From assembly GCA_945910005.1 (NCBI GenBank), contig OX246741.1:44847670-44911669 (forward strand): 64,000 nt of DNA. Reading direction: 5' to 3'. The notes under the pieces were generated by a model that ran no database searches, had not been told where the DNA came from, and was given only the letters and a program-made list of their open reading frames with translations. Positions 1-11,563 of this stretch are shown here, piece by piece; within the stretch, counting starts at the first letter, position 1, and each line of letters opens with the position of its first letter. Position numbers and translations under genes: made by a program. This DNA comes from Isoperla grammatica (Eukaryota; Arthropoda; Insecta; Plecoptera; Perlodidae).

Positions 1-517
1 GATAATCAAGAGCAACAGCAACTTAGTTGAAGAGTTACAAAATGATTATATACCGGTACGATTATTTGTCCGCCAACTTATTGTATTGTATTGTACCTAC
101 TGATATCCCTGAGCAGACCAATACTAGCTACTCTACCGACAAGGCCAACTTTAATTAATTAAAGATAAATCTCAAGATAAACGATTCATTATCTCTTAAG
201 GACCGTGCAAACCATGCGGCCCATTCCCGCGAGTGTTTTGTGCGTATAAACAAAACATGGGGGAGGGCCCGTCGTGTCCAGTTTGCACCCGGGCCCGTAA
301 AGGCGTAGCTACGCCACTGCTGTCAACAGTCACGTCAAATGTTTCCAAGGAATGTTGCTATATCGTTATGCGCTCAGTAAGGCGAATACGGTATCTGTAA
401 GAAATAGTTGCTTTATGTTTGTTATTTATTTATTGATCCATAGTGCAGTTTATGTTTAATTGAAATTATGACGTTGCTCATTCCTATAAAGACATGGTGT
501 GATTGGTTTTGTCGCAG
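1..517. other. no gene seen; presumed intron upstream of protease exon
   Basis: I see no open frame with protein similarity here. The stretch ends in a good splice acceptor (ttttgtcgcag) that opens the first visible protease exon, so at least its right part is probably intron. No exon encoding the TAAHC (His57) motif of S1 proteases was found, so that exon must lie left of the window. Confidence 0.5.
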
Positions 518-680
518 AGAAGAGTATGTCGTTTGGGAGGAAACAAATGTGACTGTCGTCGTTGGTACATTACACATCCTCGCCCAGGACGCCGGCTCGC
601 AACGACGAAAGGTGGCGCAGTTCGTGGTGCATCCTCGTTACGTCATTCGGAACAATACGAACGACATTGCCCTAATCCAA
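518..680 (+). CDS. S1 serine protease, exon with catalytic Asp (partial gene)
   Basis: This is an internal exon of a chymotrypsin-fold serine protease, an extracellular endopeptidase. It is bounded by an acceptor (gtcgcag) and a consensus donor (gtaagt at 681), and the frame stays open across it. The translation holds the usual strand after the His57 loop (VVVGTLHI), the HPRYV segment, and NDIALIQ, which matches the family DIALL motif carrying catalytic Asp102. The exon ends on a complete codon and joins the exon at 4381 in phase 0. Exons for the signal peptide, activation site and His57 are missing because the window starts too late. The S1 assignment is firm; the exact substrate class comes from later exons. 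Confidence 0.85.
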
Positions 681-1140
681 GTAAGTATACAATAACAGTA
701 TAGTATGTATGAACAAGACCGCACCGCAGCCTCGGCCGATACGCGGTACCACGCCGGTCACCTCTTGGCCTCTTCCCTTCTTTATGCGGTCTCTGCTGGT
801 CAAATTTACCGAAATCGGTCCACAAATGGCAGAGTTGTGCTCAATCTAATGGTTTCAAAAGTTCATTTAAGCCATGATTATGGTAAGCGCAACAGTCTTC
901 TCTGCATTCAATCAACAGTCGGTTGGGAGGCCACGTAATTATAACGCAAGCTTATCTATGCAAGCACGCTCGTGCACTGGCAGCAGAGACAACGGATCTA
1001 CCTCAATAAAGCGACGGTACACATGCACGTCGACAGTCATACAAAATTTGAGTTAGTTCATCAACGGTACATTTATAATATTATAATACATCTCGATACC
1101 CTAGTTATAATATATCATTAATGTGAACACATACTTACGT

Positions 1141-1419
1141 AACATCAGTAAAGCCTTTGATACTATTGACCACCAGCTTCTCATTAATAACCTAGTTAGA
1201 ATAAGTGTAACGGGTCCTGCTCTCGCATGGGTAGAGTTGTACCTGACTCAAAGCACTCAGACTGTACGGATAAAACCAGCCTCAGCGAGCATTCCAGTCC
1301 TATCTGAGCCTTTACCTGTCTCTAGTGGAGTTCCTCAAGGCTCAGTTCTACGTCCCCATCTATTCATCATCTATATTAATGATCTGCCCAAATTACTTAA
1401 AACAGTATACTGTCACAAA
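1141..1419 (+). pseudogene. non-LTR retrotransposon reverse transcriptase fragment
   Basis: The translation contains [11 protein letters not shown] (RT motif with catalytic-site Asp), then [15 protein letters not shown] and YINDLPKLL, a series typical of LINE-type reverse transcriptases of the Jockey/CR1/RTE sort. The fragment stops before the FADD catalytic box, and no endonuclease domain precedes it, so it is a dead fragment. It lies in the first visible intron of the protease gene in the same orientation as that gene. The clade cannot be fixed from about 90 residues. Confidence 0.85.
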
Positions 1420-1528
1420 CACCCTAGCCCGAATCTCGAGTGGACACAAATTATAATATAATCTATCTCAGTGCCATGCACTCACCCTTCGATGTCTTCG
1501 CTAACTGCCCAACACGAAGACTGTCCGT

Positions 1529-1607
1529 ATTCCCTCATTGTCGTAACGTACTCCCACATTGTCGTTACGTAATCCCACAATGTCGTTACGTAATCCCACA
1601 TACATAT
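1529..1607. repeat. short tandem repeat, about 24-bp unit
   Basis: Three to four imperfect copies of a unit reading roughly cattgtcgttacgtaatccc follow directly after the reverse transcriptase fragment. No function is apparent. Confidence 0.7.
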
Positions 1608-2408
1608 CCTTCATATCACCATTAATCTTAATTAGCATCTCTATATACTATTCAAATCAACAGACCTGATCTCTACCTCTTGAACACTCTCCTCTATACT
1701 CCCTCCTACTTCATTCTGAACCTCCTCCCCCTGCATCCTGTCCATAGTCAGCAGTGACTCTGCGAACGTTCAAATTAATCGAGCTTATAATTACACCTCA
1801 AATTTTTAAGTGTTTGGTTCAAATTTTTTTTTCCTCTTGGGGTAAATGAAATCAGTATGTGCCCCACCGTTGGTGTGCCAAATTGTAACAGTACCCTCGC
1901 CCACTACACTGGTCGGCCTAGCTCAGCCGGGAAATGAACCAACACTTGAAAACTTGAGTTGTATTATTAATTTATATTGTATCACATAGACAACGAATGC
2001 TCACATAATAACTTGTCACAAATAGGTCTACAGACAGTACCAGCTCCAGTTATAGGTGTATTTCTTCTTCTAACCTTGGTTTCTCAAGCAGGCGTCCATT
2101 GTAGGATTTCCAAAGGTTGATCGTGTGTAACAGACTCTTCGAAAATCACCGTCCCATTTAACGGGGCAGGCGTAGTTGACGTCTGGGTAATACTAGTTTG
2201 GATAACTAGAGAAATTGTAATGCTCAAAGACTCGAGTTCTTGAAGTTGTTCCGTGTAGCTTTAAACACCACTTCCTCTCTCTAGGCTCACTTTCCACCAT
2301 CTTCCTCTGTATTGTCCTTAGTTACATGTCAACAACCGTTGCTATGCAATGTAACAATGCAAGTTCTTTATTGATATTACCAAAGCTCTCTACAAATTCA
2401 CGCGTGCA

Positions 2409-2489
2409 CAAAGTCACTGCATTCTAAGCACAGCCTAGTGGATAATGCACAAGTCACTGCATTCTATGCACAGTCTAGTGGATAATGCA
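2409..2489. repeat. 40-bp tandem duplication
   Basis: Two adjacent copies of a unit containing agtcactgcattct and tagtggataatgca are offset by 40 bp with two or three differences. This is intron sequence of the protease gene. Confidence 0.75.
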
Positions 2490-2675
2490 TATAGACGGTA
2501 CTTTACAACACTTATATTGCATCTAATTTTTGCATCCGATCTTTACTTTCATAACCACTATAATCTTTCTGTTGTTAAACCACTTTAACTATGACGAACC
2601 AATTAAGTATAGTTTATAGTAAAGAAAGTATAGTTATTGTTTAGTACAGTTTAGTATTGGATTGAATTACATGCA

Positions 2676-3262
2676 TTAGCCATGTTTACATGGAGGATTC
2701 AATACGGTATTGAGTACGATCCGGCTGTTCATCCCTCCATGTAAACACTTTAAACACGGATTGGATCGGTTGAATCCAATCCCCGAAAAGCTGGGATCGT
2801 ATTGAGGGATTGTATTGAATCCGTGCATGTAAACAACTTTCTAGTATCGTATCGAATTCACCAAGGTTGTTGTTGTTGTACGTGACAGGTGACGGCGATC
2901 AGCCCGCGGTTTAAAGCGTCATACCGCGAACACACGTCGGACTGTGCGTGTTTACTTAAAAAAAACGAGCAGTATTGTCTAAACGAAACGTGTGGTCGTG
3001 TGAAGAGGTAACATGACAAAAAACAAAACAAAAGTAAGGTTATGGTACAACCGCCTGCGTTACACCCCCCAGTGCATCCACTTTCTTATAGCCAGATTAA
3101 AGATGGCAGTGGATAAGAAGTTCATAAAACTACCGCTAGGTTGCACTCGCTTGGTATTGAAAACAAACTGAGTGCGTGATAAATTCGGGTCATGTAAACG
3201 CATCGATCTGAATCCAATCCAATTCCAATCCAATACTCAATACGCCATGTAAACAAAGCTAT
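2676..3262. mobile_element. MITE-like element with TTTACATGG termini
   Basis: The left end (ccatgtttacatggaggatt) and the right end (tactcaatacgccatgtaaa) are imperfect inverted repeats, and the core words catgtaaac and attgagt recur inside. The length, the lack of coding potential and the terminal symmetry suggest a non-autonomous DNA element in the protease intron. I could not fix a target-site duplication. Confidence 0.55.
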
Positions 3263-4380
3263 TGTATGAGTATTACAGAGTTAACATTGTAGATCATAAC
3301 TTAACAAAATATAATGGTAATCATAATGTAAAGCAGACACTCACGCCCAAGTTTATACTTATGTATGTGTCTTGCTCTACAATATCGATCAAACTAAATC
3401 TACGCTATGCATTCAGATTGTACACCATGTAATAATAATAAATAAATAATAAATAAAAAAAAATAATGAGCCAAAAAAAACGGGGCGAGTGTACTGGCTA
3501 CACTGAAGTACGATCTACTCAGTTTTTTTTATGTACAACCAGATTGTGCATCAACCTGAAGTACGGGGCGAGTGTACTGGCCACAATGAAGTACGATCTA
3601 CTCAGTTATCTTATGAACCACCAGATTTTGCTTACAAACGATCAGATTCAAAAGGTACTTTTCAATTTGAATGAATTAAACATATTCACATATGCGTGTT
3701 TAGGAGGGGCAAGGGGGGGTAACTGCCCCTCCATTAGGATAGGTGAGATTTAAAAAAAAAATAGAATTTGGGTCAGGGTATACCGTATACGCCTGCCGAT
3801 CGTAAAAGACGAGAAGAGGACCTATATCACCTTCCTAAAATTAAATATATTCCTCAAACTGTCACTGTGGCTCCAACTGTCTTGCCCGTTTGGCCCAGGA
3901 AAGAATAGGTCCAGAAAAGTGCCTGTCGTAAAGGCGACAAAAATGATGACGTATGACATAATGGTTCTAATCTTACCTGAAGTCCTAGATTGGAATGACG
4001 TTGGAATCAGCTGACCGGCCTCAACATCAACTGTTGCCCTACCGCCAAGTTTTTGGCTTTCGGACTAACCAATACCATTACTTTGTAACAATGATATCAC
4101 AGATATCTACAAATAATTGTGTGAAATTGACCCATTGAACAGACAACCTGAATCCCTCCTTATACGCTTAAAAACACGTTTAAAAATGCATGGTTTAAAA
4201 AATCTCCTGCGGCACTTTTTGTGGGGGGCATTCTCCCCCACACCTCCCATTGGCGCCGCCGTGAAGTACTTTCATTGGGAATTTTAAGTGCCCCCCATTG
4301 ATCAACCTCTGCGCACGCCTATGCATATTCACTAACGTAATCAAGAACAGAAAAAGACTGATTGTTATGTACTATTGTAG

Positions 4381-4521
4381 GTCACAAGACCACTGAACTT
4401 AGGTGGGCCCAGAGCGGCTCCAGTACGTCTAACAACAACCAGCAACAATGAAGTCGATCCGAAGCCCAGAGGAGAATGCGTTGCCCTTGGCTGGGGATAT
4501 ACTGAACCTCAACCTAGGCCC
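4381..4521 (+). CDS. S1 serine protease, exon with GWG motif
   Basis: This exon of 47 codons in phase 0 continues from the exon at 518-680. It is bounded by the acceptor actattgtag and the donor gtgagt. The translation starts VTRPLNL and ends with GECVALGWGYTEPQPRP. The Cys before ALGWG is the family Cys136 that pairs with Cys201, and GWG.T is a strong S1 landmark (residues 140-143 in chymotrypsin numbering). The exon keeps the reading frame on both sides, as expected of a functional gene. Confidence 0.9.
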
Positions 4522-4573
4522 GTGAGTATGATAGATGAGCGTCACGATGCGTAATTAATCTGTGCATTCGCCT

Positions 4574-4870
<297 letters not shown>

Positions 4871-5420
4871 CTAGTGTTTATTGTAGTATATGTTTCAACA
4901 ACCAAACAAGGTACAGACATGAATTTAAATATGTTGAAGAAATACCTGTTAAACCATTTTTAATGGCCCAATAACATGTAGACAATTTTTAAATCCATGT
5001 GAGCGAAGTCATGTTTGGGAACTGCTAGCTTCATATAAATCTAAAAATGAATCACACATATCTCAAACTATAACAATTCTTTGAATCATTCCCTTAGGCC
5101 TAGTCCACAACTTCCTTGATTTGACATAAGATACAATTTCGTTTCGAAGAATCCCAGTCCCAATCAAGCCTGTAATGGTCGCAAAATGAAAATTTGGAGG
5201 AATTTCGACGGCCAAGTAAACAAAGTTAATAATTGATACGAATATAAAAACGTTTTTAAATTGTTAATGAAATAAAAATTGATCGTCAGTAGTTCAAAAA
5301 TAAGGGGGCTTTGGTACATTTTTTTTGCAAAAAAAGGGAGTAAAAATGTAACAGCAAGCAACATAATTACTCAAACCATTTGGTTGGTAATACAAACCCA
5401 ATACCCAAACTTATTTTCAG
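4871..5420. other. intron, nothing else recognised
   Basis: This stretch between the GT tract and the next protease exon is AT-rich, with no open frame showing protein similarity. It ends in a polypyrimidine tract and the acceptor cttattttcag. Confidence 0.6.
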
Positions 5421-5603
5421 ACGCCCTCGCCTCTCGTCTCGCAGTCACTTGATATGACCCGTGCAAGCAGTTCTCCAGAACTAATGATGGTCAAGCTAAA
5501 CCTGGTACCCGTCGAAGAATGCCAGAGGAACCTGACATTTTTTCCAATACTGCAGAAGATGAATCTCTGCACCAGCACCGATGGAGGGAAGGGTGCTTGT
5601 TAT
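5421..5603 (+). CDS. S1 serine protease, exon before the catalytic serine
   Basis: This 61-codon exon in phase 0 has the acceptor cttattttcag and the donor gtaagt at 5604. The translation contains VKLNLVPVEEC (family Cys168 region), MNLCTSTDGG (Cys182) and ends KGACY, where the Cys is family Cys191. The next exon must start with GDSGGP, and it nearly does. Counting back from the catalytic Ser puts Gly where trypsins have Asp189, so trypsin specificity is unlikely and a chymotrypsin/elastase-like or degenerate pocket is more probable. A long inverted repeat begins only a few bases after the donor. Confidence 0.9.
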
Positions 5604-5945
5604 GTAAGTCCAGTTAATGATCCAGGCCATTTTGGATTTGACCTCGGACAAATTGCAACATTAGTGTTTTTGGTATCATTTTCTTCATAAAAATATCTTC
5701 TATAACATAGCCAAAATCCGCAAAAATCCGACGCCTAGGAATTTTTTTATGGAGCTTTAATTAAATTTATAATTATAATTACACTCAAAATTTTAAATGT
5801 ACCCAAACTAGTCGAGTTTGGATTCAAATGAATGCTTATTGCTGCAGGTTGACATTTATGATGATTATTGACTTCATTTTATCACACAGGGGTCACAAGA
5901 GGTCATTAATAAGTTACAAATTATTAATAAGATCCTACTATAGGA

Positions 5946-7035
5946 ATACATTTTAAATTGTTAAATTCCATTCCAATGAAGTTCCATGTGCTGGTAAATA
6001 CTTTTAAGATGATGAAAGGTATGTATTTAGATGTTATGCCAACTATGTTTAATTTTGTTGAACGTACTCGTGATTCTATATTAACTTTTACTTTACAGGT
6101 TCCTATAATGAATTCCGAGTCGTTCCGCAGGTCATTCTTGTACAGAGGTGTACACTTCTGGAATTCCCTTCCGCATGATCTTCGAAGCCAGTTTGTGAGA
6201 TTGCGGCTCCTAGAATTTAGGAATAAGATTGAGTCTGTAATTCTTAAGATGAGAGTTAGGCGTGTTTAAGTTAAGATTGTTCTACTGTAAGTGGTTTTTC
6301 ATCTGTTTTAGATGGAGATGATTGTTGGTCTTCTGGGAATCTACATCCGATTTCCTGAATTCTCTTGATTCAGTTTGATCTCTTCTTATAAATGGTTCTC
6401 GGATCAAGTTTTTCAAGACCATCTTTCTTTCAAGATTCGAAGTGAAGATAGAAGGCGTGTGCTGTTTCCCGGGTTGCTTTTACGTGGAATTTTATTTTTC
6501 CCAGATTGCAGTTTCTGATTTTTTGCAATCCTCATTTCGTTTGAGCTGGGACCGTTAACAAATCAGTTTTTCTTTTTTTCTTTTTTCTTTTTTTCTTTTT
6601 TCTTTTTTCTTTTTTCTTTTTTCTTTTTTCTTTTTTCTTTTTTCGTTTTTCTTTTTTCTTTTTTCTTTATCCTTTTTCTTTTTTCTTTTTTCTTTTTTCT
6701 TTTCTTTCTTCTTTTTTCTCTTCTTTTTCACTTTTATATATATACATAATATTTATTTTTTCCAACAATTTTTTTTTGTTTTTTCATGTTCTTCCTTATT
6801 TGCATACTTCTATATTTTTTTTTTTTAATATGTTGAATTTCCACTTCATTTGATTTTATTTCATTTCTCAATTTTTTTTTCTTGTTCTTGATTATATTTT
6901 ATATAGTTCAGTAGTTTGTTTTGTTTTTGTTGTTATTGTTATTTATGATTTCATTACTATTCATTGTTTGCATAGCTTAGTTTTATTTAAGGTCCTCCTT
7001 TGTAAATCAGTTTTTATAACTGAATAGGATAGACA

Positions 7036-7067
<32 letters not shown>

Positions 7068-7068
7068 A
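5946..7068 (+). mobile_element. 3' end of a LINE-type retrotransposon
   Basis: The frame at 5958-6269 encodes a C-terminal reverse transcriptase tail: FLYRGVHFWNSLPHDLR is the conserved aromatic-WN-LP-R motif found at the end of many LINE ORF2 proteins. After its stop come a T-rich tract with TTTTTC repeats (about 6565-6720) and an untranslated region that ends in an (AAAT)n tail at 7036-7068, the usual 3' terminus of such elements. The 5' part is missing (5' truncation). Confidence 0.8.
6560..6725. repeat. (TTTTTC)n low-complexity tract
   Basis: About 25 imperfect copies of a T5-6C unit lie within the 3' untranslated part of the LINE fragment. Confidence 0.9.
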
Positions 7069-8009
7069 GGTAACGGCGTATCAATTTAAAAAATAATGTT
7101 TTTGTCCACATTATTAATGATTCCCTCCTTACACGATAGGTAGATAGATAGATCGATAGATCGATATTTTTATTCGCCACAATAAACTGTACATGACAAC
7201 ATTAAAATATTTATTAATAAAGTTAAAATATTTGACAAGTTTGTGTACCACCGGGCATTTGGGTAACGTCAGTTCAGTAACAATACAAATCTTAAAAATA
7301 AAAATAATATAAATGATAAAAGCACACATATATAAAACAAAGACAAAGAACATATGGTGTCAAAAAAGAGAAAAGAAAAAATATGGCACTACTACTAGAC
7401 CTAAAAGTGTAAGGACATATTTATATTTCAGAATATGTTTTCATAAAGCTATTTTTCAGAATAGTTTAATGAATTTGTATTTGAATACAACGATCTAATA
7501 TCAACTTGCATGTCCGAGTTACAGGTCCATATCGGTAAATGGTAAACGGCAGGTAAAATGTTGAATAACAGTAAGTGTAATGGTAAAGCAGATTCCATTA
7601 CATTCCTCAGGCAAACGAGCACACCTCTTTGAGTGGCAATCAGTTTTACAACAACTTTCAGAAGATTACCTGGAGCTGGTGCTAATCACACAAGTATAAT
7701 TTTCCCTTCTTTATAACCCATATCTATTGAATAGGATTCAGGTCTACTCCTTTTCACGCATTTAATTGATTGTACACGCTTACGCTGTGGTACCTACTTA
7801 ACAGCTCCTGAAGTTGGTGGACGCGGTTCAGCCCTAACAAACGTGTTCCTGACGAAGTCTTTCCCGTAAACCATCGGTAGCGGAGATTTTCAAGGTTTTC
7901 AGTTTTCTTTCCGCCATGCATGCTACCACTGCCGTCTTTCCCCCCCCCCCCCCCCCCCCCCAGGGTTGGCTACATAGCTCATAATAAAACAGATTAAATA
8001 CCATCTTCT

Positions 8010-8400
8010 TCAGCTTTGGTTGCTAATAAACCTTTCGTGGTGGGCAGGTTTGCGTGCTTTGTTGATCCCGAGAGCTATGCCGGCGGAAGCGTATGCTTCT
8101 GGTAGGGCCACCCAAGCCGGACTGGTCGAGGAGGAGAAGTCAGACGAAGTGCAGTCCAACCCCCAATCCCCTTTCCCCCCCACTGTCCCATAGAATATTT
8201 CTCCTCCCACTTGGCCCTGCCCTCCCTTGCTGGACTCCCGTATGACGACTTACGCGACGTACAATGGATCTGATTCGGATGTGGCTTTATTCTTCATTAT
8301 CATCTTTCTCATCTTCATTATCACCCCCTCATCGTCTCGATTAGCCATCGTTGCATAAATATGAGACGTTAAGCCCCATTAATCAATCAATCAATCCGAG
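8010..8400 (+). mobile_element. SINE-like repeat, copy 1
   Basis: This shares a long stretch with 8790-9050 in the same orientation, including accggcggaagc-like and gtcgaggaggagaag-like words. It ends with tctcgattagccat, then gagacgttaagcc and an (AATC)n tail. A conserved 3' end followed by a short tandem tail is typical of SINEs. No clear A and B boxes were found, so the class is not certain. Confidence 0.6.
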
Positions 8401-8789
8401 GATCAATTTAGATTACGTCGTCACCGATCTTCATGCAAAACATATCCAAATAAGTATTTCCTTTTAAAAGTGACCTTTGACACATTTTCTCCTGTCATGA
8501 ATTAATCAAGTATGGGCCACCGTGTATGAACACTGTTACTTTCGTCCACGTTGACACTTACATCTGCGTCTTGGCCCGTTTTTAAGCTTCATAGGGATAA
8601 GTATCTTGGAATGGATCCATGTGATTAAAGAAACAAAGAATTGTTATGTTATCTTTTCGTCTTTTTCTTGTCTCTCATTCGATGAGTCAATGTGTTGCTC
8701 ACTGGCCTTATATGATATCCGAGTGGTATCTTGCATATCTCTGTTTACATCGGTGAATTTAGGCATTACCTACCCAGGGACTGTTACCT

Positions 8790-9050
8790 TATCGTGGCAG
8801 GCAGATGTGTGTGCTTTGTTAATCCCGTGACCTATACCGGCGGAAGCATATGCTTCTGCTAGGATCACCCTAGCCGAACAGATCGAGGAGGAGAAGCCAG
8901 ACAAAATGTAGTCCACACCCTCCCTTTTTTCTCATCGCCCTCCTACTGCCCCTTTCTTCCACATATTCCTCTTCATATTTCACCCACATATCGTCTCGAT
9001 TAGCCAAGTTGCAAAAATATGGGACGTAAAACCCAAATACCATCATCATT
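8790..9050 (+). mobile_element. SINE-like repeat, copy 2
   Basis: This is the second copy of the family at 8010-8400. It matches from ggcagatgtgtgtgctttgt to tctcgattagcc, atatgggacgtaaa and a short CATCAT tail. The two copies differ by many substitutions, so both are old. Confidence 0.6.
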
Positions 9051-10124
9051 TAGGCACTGGTGAGAGAGACTCAAACTGATTGATGAAGTTTGATTGTTGA
9101 TGTTGAAGTCATACCTCGACCTTCTCTAAATTAAAACTCTGTACACTTATAAGATCAACTGAGCGACCTGCGCAGTATCGATCAGGTATTTGGATCACAT
9201 GAGAGTCATCCTGAAAGACTTGGCATCAATCAGGATGCTCCTTTTCGAGTTTGTTAATCGCTTGAAGATAGAATCGCGCCCTTCTCGTGTAAGCGTGCCT
9301 ACTTGCTGCTTCAAGATAAGGTAACATTTTTGAAACAGATTGCAGAAACAGCATCCTGTTTTCCGTCTTGTTCAGATTAAATAAACTTTTTCATTGTCTT
9401 TACCATGTCCATGAATTGGAACCATTTATTGATGTTTGGGTTTTACGTCCATTTGTTTGCAAACAGAACAATAAGTTACAAGTCCGTTGATTTTGTAAAG
9501 GTTCTTAAAATTTTGCAATCATCTTTTGTATCTATAACATACGCAGCTCGTTCCAAAAATCCTTCGAATATTACACCCAGCTCGATCGTTGAGATCTACG
9601 ATCGTCAACCTCCATGCTATCTACACTGTGGGTTTATTGTATGGTGGGCTGTTATATTGAATATCTTTGCAAATAGAACACCATTGCGATTTTGACTGAT
9701 TTAGCACCAACCACAGACGATCTTATGAAAGTTATACGGTGTTGTAAAACTGATTGCCAGACTCAAAAAAGGGCTGTCATTAGTAGGGAATGAATTGCTC
9801 GTCTGCCTGCAAGGAATACAATGGAATGAGCTAAACCAATTCACATTTATCTCTGTTAACCACAATGTCAGCGATATGAACACGTAACTTGATAAGAGAT
9901 CATTGTAGTTTCAAATTATAATTCATCCAACTACTCTGGACAATAGCTTCATGAAAATATATTCTAAAATATTGATATTGATGTGGTCTGTACATGTCTA
10001 GGTCATAGGAGGGGTAATGATCGTGAAAGGATAGAATCATCGATGATATTCAGATAAATACATATTTGAAAATTGATATGCCGTTATATAAATTTAATTA
10101 TTTAAAATATATTTTTAGTAACAT
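9051..10124. other. no gene seen
   Basis: This AT-rich sequence lies inside the long inverted-repeat unit. The open frames of up to 96 codons here show no recognisable protein motif. Confidence 0.5.
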
Positions 10125-10581
10125 GTTATTAATACTTTGTGACTCATTGTTGGCCTCTAGTGACCCCTGTGTGATAAAAGGAAGTCATTGACCATATGAA
10201 ATGTCAACCTGAACTTATAAGCATTCATTTGAATCCAAACTCGACTAGTTGGGGTAAATTTAAAATTTTGAAGTCTAATTAAAATTATAATTTTAATTAA
10301 AGCTCCATATAAATGATCCTAGTTGCCGGATTTTTGCGGAAAATAAGTATGTTAAAAAGGATTTTTTTCTTAAACATATGATACCAAAAACACTAATGTT
10401 GCAATGTGTCCGAGGTTTGGTCCAATTTTTATGTAAATGGCCTGGATCAAAAGTTCTTGTAATGAAAATAAAACCACTCGCTGAGATGATTTTGAAAATT
10501 AATCTAGGGTCTTGAAGGGTCCTTGATAGTTCTCAAGTGTTAAGCGTCATTTCCAACCACTTAAGTGCGAGAAGTACGAAA

Positions 10582-11563
10582 GCTGTGTGTCTGTGCAGGG
10601 TGACCATAACGGAGCCCGCTCATGTGTAACAGGCAACAGTGGGCTGTGACGTAACGCGGGAACTAAGAGGGCTGTGTGTCTGTGCAGGGTGACAGCGGGG
10701 GCCCGCTCATGTGTTACGGGGAACAGTGGGATTTGACGTCACGTGGGAACTAAGAAGGCTGTGTGTCTGTGCAGGGTGACAGCGGGGGCCCGCTCATGTG
10801 TAACGAGGAACAGTGGGGTTTGACGTCACGCGGGAACTAAGAGGGCTGTGTGTCTGTGCAGGGTGACAGCGGGGGCCCGCTCATGTGTAACGAGGAACAG
10901 TGGGGTTTGACGTCACGCAAGAACTAAGAGGGCAGAGGGCTGTGTGTCTGTGCAGGGTGACAGCGGTGCCCGCTCATGTGTAACGGGCAACAATGGGCTG
11001 TGACGTTACGCGGGAACTAAGAGGGCTGTGTGTCTGTGCAGGGTGACAGCGGGGGCCCGCTCATGTGTAACGGGCAACAGTGGGCTGTGACGTCAAACGA
11101 GAACTAAGAGGGCTGTGGTTCTGTGCAGGGTGACAGCGGGGGCCCACCCATGTGTAACGGGTTACAGTGGGGTTTGACGTCACGCGGGAACTAAGAGGGC
11201 TGTGTGTCTGTGCAGGGTGACTGCGAGAACCCGATCATGTGTAACGGGGAACAGTGGGCTGTGACGTCACGCGGGAACTAAGAGGGCTGTGTGTCTGTGC
11301 AGGGTGACAGCAGGGGCCCGCTCATGTGTAACGGGCAACAGTTGGCTGTGACGTCACGCGGGAACTAAGAGGGCTGTGTGTCTGTGCAGGGTGACAGCAG
11401 GGGCCCGCTCATGTGTAACGAGAAAAAGTGGGCTGTGACGTCACGCGGGAACTAAGAGGGCTGTGTGTCTTTGCAGGGTGACAGCAGGGGCCCGCTCATG
11501 TGTAACGAGAAAAAGTGGGCTGTGACGTCACGTGGGAACTAAGAGGGCTGTCTGTCTGTGCAG
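10582..11563 (+). repeat. 87-bp tandem array of splice acceptor plus catalytic-Ser exon start
   Basis: Units begin at 10582, 10671, 10758, 10845, 10939, 11025, 11112, 11199, 11286, 11373 and 11460, and the twelfth, at 11547, runs into the real last exon. The spacing is 87 bp except 89, 94 and 86 bp near units 1-6. Each unit has a polypyrimidine/tgtgcag acceptor, then codons reading GDSGGPLMCN (or close variants), about 10 further codons, and a TAA stop. Units 1 and 5 are degenerate (GDHNGA, GDSGAR), unit 8 reads GDCENP, and units 9-11 read GDSRGP. Each unit also carries a TGACGTCA-type palindrome or a near match. The array therefore offers up to eleven upstream decoy acceptors for the last exon. 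Confidence 0.95.

Larger units (their letters stand above)
5612..10452. mobile_element. unit bounded by about 320-bp inverted repeats, with nested insertions
   Basis: The sequence at 5612-5935 recurs in inverse orientation at about 10125-10452. Shared words include gatccaggccatt, caacattagtgtttttggta, gagtttggattcaaatgaat and cacaggggtcac. The arms are roughly 80 percent alike and 4.2 kb apart. This could be a DNA element with long terminal inverted repeats that later received the LINE and SINE copies inside it, or two opposite copies of one repeat family. It fills most of the last protease intron. Confidence 0.65.

Noticed and set aside
7129..7353. 74-codon - strand hydrophobic frame
   Set aside because: AT-rich low-complexity frame beside the LINE tail, without any family motif or splice support.
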